Source: Candidatus Bathyarchaeota archaeon B63 (lineage in GTDB: Archaea > Thermoproteota > Bathyarchaeia > Bathyarchaeales > DTEX01). From it: a stretch of 15,121 bases of DNA. This document shows positions 1 through 5,843 of this stretch, piece after piece. A program made the translations under genes and the position numbers. The notes under the pieces were generated by a model. That model had not been told where the DNA came from. It did not search any database and saw only the letters and a program-made list of their open reading frames with translations. The DNA lies in the NCBI GenBank assembly GCA_001593845.1, contig LUCF01000002.1, forward strand, positions 1 through 15,121, given 5' to 3'. Position 1 is the stretch's first letter, and each line of letters opens with the position of its first letter.

Positions 1-46
1 TGAACCAGTAATTGAAGCGCTTAAGAGGCACAAAGAAAAGGCCTAG
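1..46 (+). CDS. C-terminal end of an upstream protein (partial)
   Basis: An open frame enters from the left edge and stops with TAG at 44-46. The visible tail reads EPVIEALKRHKEKA, a charged helical C-terminus. Only 14 codons are present, so no family can be named and coding status rests on the open frame alone. It lies upstream of the NifX/ATPase block on the same strand and may belong to the same transcript. Confidence 0.35.
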   Translation, partial: EPVIEALKRHKEKA

Positions 47-99
47 CCAGATCAAATGAAAGAAAATGGACGAATGAGCAGGGTGTGGCAGGCAGCGGC

Positions 100-227
100 A
101 TGGGACGTGGGCGAAGATGGAGCTAGCCGGAGGCTTAGATGAGGAACTCGAAAGGATTAGGGAGCGAAAACGCAGGGAGATGCTCCAGAGATTAAAGGAA
201 ATAGGAAAGGAAATAGGAGGTGGAAGA
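100..227 (+). pseudogene. possible frame-shifted DUF5320-like small gene fused into the NifX frame
   Basis: ATG 100 opens a frame reading MGRGRRWS that ends at TAG 124-126. It resembles the N-terminus MGYRHRW of the small protein at 3873 and the GMGRG repeats of the gene at 4782. One frame away, the sequence from about 123 continues as a DUF5320-style coil. A single shift near 118-123 would join the two into one short protein just before the TTG at 228. This would mirror the later order coil protein (4504) then TTG-started NifX protein (4782). It could equally be chance similarity in G-rich DNA. Confidence 0.25.
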
Positions 228-602
228 TTGAGTAGGGTTGTTATCCCCATATCTGAGGACAGAGGGGTTGACTCTCAGTTATCAAGCCATTTCGGGAGGG
301 CACCTTTCTTCGCTGTCTTCGAGCTAAGCGAGGACGGGCAGGTATTATCCTACAGAGCCGTGCCAAACGACAGTGAACACTTCGGCGGCGTAGGTTTACC
401 CCCCGACCGCATCCTACAGCTAGAACCCGACGCAGTCATCACCTACGGCATGGGACCTAGAGCCCTAAGCAGATTCCAGAACGCACGGGTAGCCGTTCTG
501 AGAGCCAACTCAAGCAGAGTTAGAGATGTGCTCTCGGCGTATGCAAGGGACGAACTTGAAGAGCTAACGGAAGGCTGCCACCACGCACGTCACAGACCTT
601 GA
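117..602 (+). CDS. NifX/ORP-like Fe-Mo cofactor-binding domain protein with N-terminal coil
   Basis: The protein has 161 residues from the ATG. Residues about 38-140 form a dinitrogenase iron-molybdenum cofactor (NifX/COG1433-type) domain. It shows the usual VVIPISEDRGVDSQLSSHFG opening, the RAPFFAVFEL strand, a PDAVITYGMGPRAL segment, and a C-terminal GCHH/H cluster that could bind metal. Family members bind or carry Fe-S/Mo clusters in the cytoplasm. Residues about 7-33 are a highly charged predicted coil (LDEELERIRERKRREMLQRL...), resembling the coils of the small proteins at 3873-5405. Start choice is open: a TTG at 228 has an ideal GGAGG (217-221) and would give a plain 124-residue NifX protein, whereas ATG 117 has a weak ribosome site. 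I keep 117 because the coil is in the same frame. The MinD-ferredoxin ATPases follow. The domain call is firm; start and ligand are uncertain. Confidence 0.8.
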   Translation: MELAGGLDEELERIRERKRREMLQRLKEIGKEIGGGRLSRVVIPISEDRGVDSQLSSHFGRAPFFAVFELSEDGQVLSYRAVPNDSEHFGGVGLPPDRILQLEPDAVITYGMGPRALSRFQNARVAVLRANSSRVRDVLSAYARDELEELTEGCHHARHRP

Positions 603-635
603 TGGCTTTTGCAGAAAACAGAAAATTTGGGGTTG

Positions 636-658
636 TTTCCCTCCAGAACGGAGGGAAA
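636..658 (+). repeat. 9-bp perfect stem-loop before the first MinD-like gene
   Basis: TTTCCCTCC, a 5-base loop AGAAC, then GGAGGGAAA pair perfectly. The hairpin lies in the 71-base gap between the NifX-like gene and the TTG start at 674. The GGAGG in its right arm is too far from that start (19 bases) to be the main ribosome site; GAGGGAAG at 660-667 fits better. It may be an mRNA processing, stability or attenuation element. No T-run follows it. Confidence 0.55.
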
Positions 659-673
659 AGAGGGAAGAACTGA

Positions 674-1513
674 TTGATAATATCTGTTGCGAGTGGTAAG
701 GGTGGAACAGGAAAAACCACAGTTGCCGTTGCATTGGCTTTATCAGCTGATGAGGACGTTCAACTGATAGACTGCGACGTTGAGGAACCCAACGTCCACA
801 TACTCTTGAGGCCAAAAATAGATGAAGAGAGGCCGGTCTACTCCCTTGTTCCAGCCATTCTTGAGGACAGATGCAACCTATGCGGCAAATGCGTAGATCT
901 CTGCCAATATAATGCCCTCTTCCTCTCTCCGGAGAAGGTTCTATTCTACCCCGAATTGTGTCACAGTTGCGGACTCTGCGCAATCGCATGCCCAGAAGAG
1001 GCCATAACCGAGGAGAAGAGGCAGATCGGTGTGGTCAGGAGAGGGTCAGCCCAAAAAGTCGATGTTGTATACGGGGAGCTCAACGTCGGCGAACCCATGG
1101 CTGCACCTTTGATCAGGGAGGTTAAGAAAGAGGTTGACCGCGAGAAGACAGTTATAGTTGATGCTCCGCCCGGGGCTTCCTGCCCGGTTGTTGAAAGCGT
1201 CTACGGAAGCGACTTTGCCCTCCTAGTTACGGAGCCCACGCCGTTTGGGCTTCATGACTTGAAGATCGCTGTTGAGGTTTTGAGGACGCTTAAGATCCCG
1301 CTCGGCGTTGTGGTTAACCGAGCTGGAATCGGCGACGGGAAGGTCTATGAATACTGCGGAGAGGAGGGCATCCCGATAATGCTGGAGATCCCGTTCAGCA
1401 AAGAGATCGCGGAGCTTTATTCTCGTGGGGTGCCATTTGTGACCCGAATGGAAGGTTGGAGGGAAAAGTTTCGAAATCTCTTGGAGAAGATCCGTAGGTG
1501 CTCTCCGGCATGA
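674..1513 (+). CDS. MinD-superfamily P-loop ATPase with inserted ferredoxin domain (first of pair)
   Basis: The 279-residue cytoplasmic ATPase of the COG1149 type has a deviant Walker A, GKGGTGKTT at residues 8-16, a switch-like DCDVEEPNVH at 33-42, and DAPPG at 163-167. Between them sits a bacterial-type ferredoxin insert with two CxxCxxCxxxC sets, Cys 67/70/73/77 and Cys 96/99/102/106, each suited to a 4Fe-4S cluster. Relatives in Desulfovibrio are partners of the orange protein and are thought to use ATP in metal-cluster assembly or positioning. The start is TTG 674 with GAGGGAAG upstream. Its stop overlaps the next gene's ATG (ATGA), so the two ATPases are probably co-translated. Family assignment is strong; the substrate is unknown. 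Confidence 0.9.
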   Translation: MIISVASGKGGTGKTTVAVALALSADEDVQLIDCDVEEPNVHILLRPKIDEERPVYSLVPAILEDRCNLCGKCVDLCQYNALFLSPEKVLFYPELCHSCGLCAIACPEEAITEEKRQIGVVRRGSAQKVDVVYGELNVGEPMAAPLIREVKKEVDREKTVIVDAPPGASCPVVESVYGSDFALLVTEPTPFGLHDLKIAVEVLRTLKIPLGVVVNRAGIGDGKVYEYCGEEGIPIMLEIPFSKEIAELYSRGVPFVTRMEGWREKFRNLLEKIRRCSPA

Positions 1514-2385
1514 GGCAGATAACAATCCTCAGCGGTAAGGGTGGAACCGGCAAGACGACGCTAACTGCTTCCTTCGCTGCCTTAGCCAAGAGGCTGGTTG
1601 TCGCCGACTGCGATGTAGATGCACCGGACCTTCACATGCTTCTGAAGCCAACTGTGATGCGGAAACAAGAATTTAGGGGCTCCAAGGTCGCGGTCATGGA
1701 CAGATCTAAGTGCATAAAATGCGGAATATGTGAAGAGAGATGCAGATTCAACGCCATAAACGAATTGGAGATAGACCCCATACTCTGCGAAGGATGCGGC
1801 GTATGCGCCTACGTATGCCCAGCCGAAGCGATAACCCTGAATGAGAAAGTCTGCGGGTACGCATATGTCTCCACGATCAGATACGGCTTCATGTCCCACG
1901 CGAGGCTTAACCCCGGAGAGGAAAACTCAGGTAAACTCGTAACTCTGGTTAGACATAATGCAAGACAGATAGCCCAGAAAGAAAAAGTCGAGTTGATCTT
2001 GAATGATGGGCCTCCCGGAATCGGCTGCCCAGTTATAGCCTCAGTAACCGGAGTCGACTTGGGAGTAGTTGTTGTTGAGCCCACATTATCCGGGATCCAC
2101 GACATGGAAAGGGCGTTGAAGATGCTTAATCACTTCCAGATTAATCCGCTCGTCTGCATAAACAAGTATGACCTGAACATGGAGAACACAAAAAAGATCG
2201 AGGAGTTCTGCATGGACAACGGTATCGAGGTGGCCGGCAGGATATCTTTTGACCCCATTGTCACAGAGGCGATGGTCATGGGGAAAACCGTCCTAGAATA
2301 CTCGCCTAACAGCGCGGTTTCAAGAGAGATCAGAGAGGGTTGGAGTAGAATCTTAAACGCTCTGGGCAGTGTGGATCATGTCTAA
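1510..2385 (+). CDS. MinD-superfamily P-loop ATPase with inserted ferredoxin domain (second of pair)
   Basis: The protein is 291 residues from ATG 1510, which overlaps the previous stop; an in-frame GTG at 1498 is possible but less likely. Layout matches the first ATPase: SGKGGTGKTT at 8-17, DCDVDAPDLH at 33-42, ferredoxin Cys 68/71/74/78 and 93/96/99/103, and DGPPG at 166-170. The two paralogues are clearly diverged, suggesting a heterodimer rather than a recent duplication, as in the two ORP-operon ATPases of Desulfovibrio. ATP-dependent conformational change coupled to Fe-S redox state is the family expectation, not something visible here. The gene end overlaps the start of the radical SAM gene by 8 bases, so translation of all three genes is coupled. 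Confidence 0.9.
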   Translation: MRQITILSGKGGTGKTTLTASFAALAKRLVVADCDVDAPDLHMLLKPTVMRKQEFRGSKVAVMDRSKCIKCGICEERCRFNAINELEIDPILCEGCGVCAYVCPAEAITLNEKVCGYAYVSTIRYGFMSHARLNPGEENSGKLVTLVRHNARQIAQKEKVELILNDGPPGIGCPVIASVTGVDLGVVVVEPTLSGIHDMERALKMLNHFQINPLVCINKYDLNMENTKKIEEFCMDNGIEVAGRISFDPIVTEAMVMGKTVLEYSPNSAVSREIREGWSRILNALGSVDHV

Positions 2386-3367
2386 CATCTACGGACCCGT
2401 CCCCTCCTGGCGTTTAGGCCGATCCCTAGGAGTGGACGTCACCGCTCCGCCTAAGAAATGCACCTTCAACTGCGTATACTGCCAGCTCGGGAAGACGAAG
2501 ATCCACGTGTCCACGCCGGAGATGCTTGAGAAGCCGCTCGTAGGTCCGGATAAAGTACTGGCAGATTTGGATGACGTCTTAAAGCGGATAGATCTGGAGA
2601 CCGTTGACATCGTAACTTTTTCTGGAACGGGGGAACCGACATTAAACCTCAGCCTCGGCGAGATAGCGGAACAGGTCAAAGCTAGGATAGGGATGCTGCC
2701 TATGGCGATCCTCACAAACTCTTCACTGTTCTACAGGGAGGACATCCGTAGGAACCTTTCCAAATTCGACTTGGTGGTGGCGAAACTTGATGCCGGCGAT
2801 GATACTGCACTTAAATTGATCAATAGACCTGCGGATAGGGATTTAAGAATCTCAACGTTGATAGATTCCATCAAGAAGTTGAGAGGAGAGATCAAAGCAA
2901 CCCTAGCCCTACAGGTTATGCTTCTGCATTCTGAAAACGGAAGGGTCACGAATGTGAAGGGGGAGCACCTTAAGAAGCTGATCAACGCAATAATAGAGGT
3001 TCAACCTGACATCGTCCAGCTGGAAGTCCCTTACAGGCCGCCTTCCGAAAGCTACGTTAGACAACCTCCCCGCAGAGATTTGAGGGAGATCTCCCAAAAA
3101 CTTTCAGAAGCGTTAGGCAGGGGGAGACTCTGGATATACGGGATTCATGACAGGAGACGTGGGAACGTGATGTGGCTGAGGCATAGGTCCCTGGAAAAAG
3201 AGGTTCTGGACCTTCTTGGAAGGCGGCCTTGCCGCATAACCGACATCGCGTTCTCTCTCGGAATAGAAATATCTGAGGCACGGAGGATCCTAAGGATGCT
3301 GGAGAAAAAAGCAGAAGTGAAGACAAGAATGGTCAATAATAAAGAGTTCTATTTCAAAGGGGGATAA
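2378..3367 (+). CDS. radical SAM protein (COG0731-type) with C-terminal winged helix
   Basis: The enzyme has 329 residues from ATG 2378; an in-frame GTG at 2369 is the alternative. The N-terminus YGPVPSWRLGRSLGVD leads into a CxxxCxxC radical SAM motif (Cys 28, 32, 35), which binds a 4Fe-4S cluster and S-adenosylmethionine. GTGEPT follows, the usual SAM-contacting glycine motif. Length and opening match a widespread family related to TYW1-like COG0731 proteins whose substrate is mostly unknown. The last 60 or so residues (LEKEVLDLLGRRPCRITDIA onwards) form a winged-helix domain, suggesting nucleic-acid or partner contact. It overlaps the upstream ATPase gene, so a role in the same cluster-assembly complex is inferred. 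Family confidence is high; a specific reaction cannot be given. Confidence 0.87.
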   Translation: MSNIYGPVPSWRLGRSLGVDVTAPPKKCTFNCVYCQLGKTKIHVSTPEMLEKPLVGPDKVLADLDDVLKRIDLETVDIVTFSGTGEPTLNLSLGEIAEQVKARIGMLPMAILTNSSLFYREDIRRNLSKFDLVVAKLDAGDDTALKLINRPADRDLRISTLIDSIKKLRGEIKATLALQVMLLHSENGRVTNVKGEHLKKLINAIIEVQPDIVQLEVPYRPPSESYVRQPPRRDLREISQKLSEALGRGRLWIYGIHDRRRGNVMWLRHRSLEKEVLDLLGRRPCRITDIAFSLGIEISEARRILRMLEKKAEVKTRMVNNKEFYFKGG

Positions 3368-3468
3368 CGCAGACCGTCACATAAAAGCCGCATCAGCCCT
3401 CTCCAATCTAACATCTCCCCTATGGTTCCATAAAATGGCGATCTGCGAAGCAACCGGCCGCCTTTTAT
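3368..3468. terminator. convergent intergenic region with T-rich end
   Basis: This 101-base gap separates the radical SAM gene from the convergent DUF134 gene. It contains a short inverted repeat CGCAGA (3368-3373) / TCTGCG (3442-3447) and a small palindrome TATGG-TT-CCATA (3421-3432). It ends in CTTTTATTTAT on the + strand around 3463-3474. The T-rich stretch is a plausible archaeal-type terminator for the upstream operon. No gene is seen. Confidence 0.35.
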
Positions 3469-3765
3469 TTATCTCAAGTGTATGGGCCTTCCTTCCGTAA
3501 GGGCTTTTGCAACCTTCTTTCTCGCGGATTGGAGGAGCCTCCACACGGTTCCCCTCGAGATCCCCATCCTCTCTCCAGCCTCCTCCTGAGAGAGCCCTTC
3601 TTGGTCCACCAGCCTCAACACTTCTATTTCAGCCGGCTCCAGATACACAGGCTCCTGGTCCGTTGGAGGGTTTAGGGGGTAGAAGCCTCCGGCCGGCGGG
3701 GTTACCCCTATCCTTACGGGTTTAGGAGGCCTTCCCCTTCGGCCTCGTCTCCGTCTTCGGTACAT
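3469..3765 (-). CDS. DUF134/UPF0251 family predicted DNA-binding regulator
   Basis: The protein is 98 residues. A very basic N-terminus (RRRRRGRRGRPPKPVRIG) leads to a helix-turn-helix of the sigma-70 region 4 type at about residues 46-90, reading IEVLRLVDQEGLSQEEAGER followed by MGISRGTVWRLLQSARKKVA. This layout and length are typical of UPF0251 proteins, which are often found beside NifX-domain genes. The mid-region Cys motif seen in some relatives is missing; the segment PTDQEPVYLEP stands there. It is transcribed away from the DUF5320/NifX operon at 3873, and its promoter contains an inverted repeat over the TATA-like box, which suggests autoregulation and control of the divergent operon. 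The family call is good; targets are inferred. Confidence 0.88.
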   Translation of the reverse strand: MYRRRRRGRRGRPPKPVRIGVTPPAGGFYPLNPPTDQEPVYLEPAEIEVLRLVDQEGLSQEEAGERMGISRGTVWRLLQSARKKVAKALTEGRPIHLR

Positions 3766-3778
3766 TGTGTTCCATTCC

Positions 3779-3799
3779 TTCGTTTAATTTATAAACGAA
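3779..3799 (-). promoter_or_regulatory. inverted-repeat operator over the DUF134 promoter
   Basis: TTCGTTTA, a 5-base spacer, then TAAACGAA form a perfect 8-bp inverted repeat. Read on the minus strand, the centre contains TTTATAAA-like sequence about 25 bp upstream of the DUF134 start codon (3765), the right distance for a TATA box of a leaderless transcript. A repressor bound here would block the TATA-binding protein, so autoregulation by the DUF134 protein is the simplest reading. Confidence 0.55.
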
Positions 3800-3802
3800 A
3801 GA

Positions 3803-3866
3803 CTTATATGTTTTTTGTGCTTATTCACATAATTGATAATGTGCATAATTACATAAATGAGGTGAT
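3803..3866 (+). promoter_or_regulatory. promoter and ribosome site of the DUF5320/NifX operon
   Basis: CTTATATG at 3803-3810 is a TATA-like box that would start transcription near 3830. The leader contains two CATAATT copies (3827-3833, 3844-3850) and an imperfect repeat with arms CACAT/ATGTG. GAGGTGAT at 3859-3866 is a near-perfect ribosome binding site six bases before ATG 3873. The region is AT-rich, in contrast to the flanking genes. Confidence 0.5.
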
Positions 3867-3872
3867 TAAAGA

Positions 3873-4250
3873 ATGGGATACAGACACAGATGGATGTATT
3901 ACCTAACAGGACTCCCAGGATGGATAAGATTCGGCTTCTCACCAGGATGGATAGGAAGGTCCCCAACCGGTCTGCCGCCCACAGCCCAATGGCTAATGCA
4001 GAGTGGACTTCTCCCACAGTTCATGCAATACCTCCAGACACAGGTTCCACTCAGAGTTCCCCCAGCACCACCCACCACCCCGCAGACAGGAACCCAGACA
4101 GCGCCTACACCGTTCCCAGCGCCCTTCGGAGGCCCCTTCGCCCCAACCTACAGCAAGGAACAGGAGAAACAGATTCTGGAACAGCAAGTCCAAATGTTGG
4201 AGTCGCAGCTGGAAGCATTAAGAAAGAGACTCGATGAGCTAAGCAAGTAG
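3873..4250 (+). CDS. DUF5320-like small protein with aromatic N-terminus and C-terminal coiled coil
   Basis: The 125-residue protein has three parts. Residues 1-50 are rich in Trp, Gly and Pro (WMYYLTGLPGWIRF, then FSPGWIGRSPTGLPPTAQW). Residues 60-92 are a Pro/Thr linker. Residues 94-124 are a clear heptad coil beginning SKEQEKQILEQQVQ. No enzyme motif or convincing membrane span is seen. The conserved-looking GLPGW..PGW pattern matches what I remember of archaeal genes beside NifX proteins, annotated as DUF5320 or hypothetical. The start is well supported by GAGGTGAT. It leads an operon that contains two NifX-domain proteins, so a scaffold or tether for that complex is inferred from the shared coil. 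Function is unknown. Confidence 0.85.
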   Translation: MGYRHRWMYYLTGLPGWIRFGFSPGWIGRSPTGLPPTAQWLMQSGLLPQFMQYLQTQVPLRVPPAPPTTPQTGTQTAPTPFPAPFGGPFAPTYSKEQEKQILEQQVQMLESQLEALRKRLDELSK

Positions 4251-4263
4251 GCAGGTGAAGAAT

Positions 4264-4476
4264 GTGCCGAGAGGGTGGTTCGGATGGGGCAGGGGCTTCG
4301 GCAACCCCTACCCATTCTGCCGGTGGTTCCCATGGCTACCTAGATGGTGGTGGGCGTACCCAGCCTTCATCAGTCCACTGTACTACGGTGCTGCTTGGAC
4401 CGCACCATACGTGGGCTACTGGCGTATCCCCTACATCCAGCCTTACAGATACCTGCCCTATATGCTGTATTATTGA
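4264..4476 (+). CDS. very aromatic-rich 70-residue microprotein
   Basis: The start is GTG 4264 with AGGTGA at 4253-4258; a GTG at 4255 lies inside that ribosome site and is less likely. The product starts MPRGWFGWGRGFG and contains 9 Trp, 12 Tyr and 5 Phe in 70 residues, with many prolines. Its stretch CRWFPWLPRWWW (residues 19-30) recurs almost unchanged in the next gene, with synonymous codon differences, which argues for selection on the protein. It lacks the C-terminal coil of its neighbours and ends in YLPYMLYY. No typical uninterrupted hydrophobic helix is seen; it could be a peripheral membrane or cluster-shielding peptide. I do not recognise a characterised homologue. It is probably related to DUF5320 proteins. 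Confidence 0.75.
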   Translation: MPRGWFGWGRGFGNPYPFCRWFPWLPRWWWAYPAFISPLYYGAAWTAPYVGYWRIPYIQPYRYLPYMLYY

Positions 4477-4503
4477 AAAACCCTAGTTAGGAGGAGTTTG
4501 GAC

Positions 4504-4785
4504 GTGCCAGGTGGGTTTGGGTTCTGGCTCTGGTGGCTGACCGCACCATACTTGTATCCGTACATGTACTATTGGTGGTGGCGGTGCAGATGGTTCCCCT
4601 GGCTTCCAAGACTATGGTGGACGGGGATCTATGGGCCGATAACACCGTTCACCGCTATGCCTTACCTGCCTAGAGAGCAGGAAATAGCAGTCCTAGAAGA
4701 CCAGAAGAGACTCATCGAGGAGGAGCTCAGCTGGATCAGCAAGAGGCTGGAAGAACTGAAAAAGGAAGAAGTGACTCAAGGTTGA
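4504..4785 (+). CDS. aromatic-rich small protein with C-terminal coiled coil
   Basis: The protein is 93 residues from GTG 4504, seven bases after AGGAGGAG (4489-4496); the TTG at 4498 is too close to that site. Residues 1-45 are dominated by Trp, Tyr and Phe (MPGGFGFWLWWLTAPYLYPY), followed by CRWFPWLPRLWW (28-39), shared with the 4264 gene. Residues 57-90 form a charged coil starting REQEIAVLEDQKRLI and ending KRLEELKKEE, closely like the coils at 3873 and 4782. It thus links the aromatic peptide and coil modules in one chain. Its stop overlaps the TTG start of the next NifX gene, giving translational coupling. Function is unknown; partner binding through the coil is inferred. Confidence 0.8.
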   Translation: MPGGFGFWLWWLTAPYLYPYMYYWWWRCRWFPWLPRLWWTGIYGPITPFTAMPYLPREQEIAVLEDQKRLIEEELSWISKRLEELKKEEVTQG

Positions 4786-5405
4786 GGGTTGCTGTTTCAG
4801 CTGCTGGGCCGGGGTTGGACAGCCCCGTTGATCCACGCTTCGGGCGATGCCCATACTTCATAATCGTCGATACGGATACCATGGAGTACGAGGCCGTTCC
4901 TAACACGAGTCAATACGCGGCCAGCGGAGCAGGCATACAGGCCGCGCAGACGATAGCAGGCAGGGGCGTCAAAGCAGTCCTGACGGGCAACGTCGGGCCA
5001 AACGCCTTCCAAGCCCTATCATCAGCCGGAATCCAAATAATAACAGGGGTCACGGGAACTGTTCGAGAGGCTGTAACGAAGTATAAGGAGGGAAACTTAG
5101 GGAGAGCAGGGGGTCCCACGGCTCCCATGAGGTACGGGATGGGAGGGTTCGGCATGGGAATGGGACGTGGAGGCGGGCAGGGCATGGGACGGAGAATGGG
5201 AAGGTTTGGTCCACCAGCCTACGCTAATGTTCCGTCGGTTGCACCGTTCCCTCAGATGACCAAGGAGCAGGAGATCCAGATGCTTCAGAACCGGATGGAG
5301 ATGCTGCAGAGCCAACTAGACCAGATTAAGAAGAGGTTGAAGGAGCTGAAGGCGGAGGAGAAAAGTGGAGAGGCTGAAACTCGCGATTCCAACAAGGGGG
5401 AATAA
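4782..5405 (+). CDS. NifX/ORP-like domain protein with Gly/Met/Arg linker and C-terminal coiled coil
   Basis: The 207-residue protein starts at a TTG overlapping the previous stop. Residues 1-105 are a textbook COG1433/NifX domain: MRVAVSAAGPGLDSPVDPRF, GRCPYFIIVDTDT, a GAGIQAAQTIAGRGVKAVLT segment and GNVGPNAFQALSSAGI. Such domains bind Fe-Mo type or other metal-sulfur clusters. Residues 110-145 form a low-complexity GMGMGRGGGQGMGRRMGR linker. Residues 159-193 form a heptad coil (TKEQEIQMLQNRMEMLQSQL, then KRLKELKAEE) almost identical in pattern to those at 3873 and 4504. This coil probably lets the NifX protein assemble with the small proteins. The next gene starts inside its end (41-base overlap). 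Domain identity is secure; ligand and partner are inferred. Confidence 0.92.
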   Translation: MRVAVSAAGPGLDSPVDPRFGRCPYFIIVDTDTMEYEAVPNTSQYAASGAGIQAAQTIAGRGVKAVLTGNVGPNAFQALSSAGIQIITGVTGTVREAVTKYKEGNLGRAGGPTAPMRYGMGGFGMGMGRGGGQGMGRRMGRFGPPAYANVPSVAPFPQMTKEQEIQMLQNRMEMLQSQLDQIKKRLKELKAEEKSGEAETRDSNKGE

Positions 5406-5718
5406 AGGCCTAGAAGACATCGTATCCGATGTCTTTGGAAGGGCTGAGACGTTCACAATAATAGAGATATGCAACGGCTCAATACGTAGCGTAAATACTT
5501 TGAAGAACCCAGCTGCCTCCTACAAGCATGGCGCCGGACCCATAGTGGTCAAGACGCTTGCTGAGATCGGTGTGACGGCAGTCGCGGTCAGAGAACTCGG
5601 CTTGGGAGCGTCGACGCTTCTGGACCAAAACAACATAAAGAAGCTCAAGATCAGATCAGGAATCCCAGTGAAGGAAGCCGTCAAAGCGGTGCTCAAAGAG
5701 TTAGAGATCAACGCCTAA
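5365..5718 (+). CDS. stand-alone NifX/ORP-like domain protein
   Basis: The protein is 117 residues from GTG 5365, preceded by GGAGGAG inside the upstream gene; the reading frames overlap by 41 bases. It carries only the NifX-type domain, from LKLAIPTRGNKGLEDIVSDV and FGRAETFTIIEI through GAGPIVVKTLAEIGVTAVAV to a C-terminal KEAVKAVLKELE. There is no coil or Gly-rich tail. It is diverged from the other two NifX-domain proteins in this block, so three distinct versions are present. It is the last gene of the operon; a T-rich stretch follows. A role as a soluble cluster carrier or sensor in the same complex is inferred from context. Confidence 0.9.
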   Translation: MERLKLAIPTRGNKGLEDIVSDVFGRAETFTIIEICNGSIRSVNTLKNPAASYKHGAGPIVVKTLAEIGVTAVAVRELGLGASTLLDQNNIKKLKIRSGIPVKEAVKAVLKELEINA

Positions 5719-5843
5719 CTGGGCGCCCTTCTCTTCTTCTGCCTTTTGTTCCCTCGTTTTTCGAAGGCGTCTACCTGTTTCCCATAAAGAACTTAAAGGC
5801 TCATAACTAGATAGATTAGCTTTGAAAACCCTGTGGTGATCTC
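5719..5843 (+). promoter_or_regulatory. terminator-like T-rich stretch and mtrH promoter
   Basis: CTTTTGTTCCCTCGTTTTT around 5742-5761 is pyrimidine/T-rich and could end the NifX operon. ACTTAAAG at 5791-5798 is a TATA-like box placing a start near 5820. GGTGATC at 5835-5841 matches the end of the ribosome-site consensus, just before the TTG start of mtrH at 5844. No gene is seen in the gap. Confidence 0.45.

Noticed and set aside
564..989. 141-codon minus-strand frame opposite the first ATPase gene
   Set aside because: It is antisense to clear P-loop and ferredoxin coding sequence; no recognisable domain.
117..3367. Nitrogenase cofactor (nif) operon
   Set aside because: NifX-like domains suggest it, but there is no nifH, nifD, nifK, nifE or nifN. 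The radical SAM protein lacks the NifB layout, so an ORP-like system fits better.
3784..4017. 77-codon minus-strand frame across the divergent promoter and the 3873 gene
   Set aside because: It overlaps the well-supported DUF5320-like gene and the promoter region, and its end is AT-rich non-protein-like sequence.
4262..4486. Overlapping frame from ATG 4262
   Set aside because: It shares a ribosome site with GTG 4264, but the product is low-complexity Gly/Ser/Thr. The alternative frame has motif-level conservation with the next gene.
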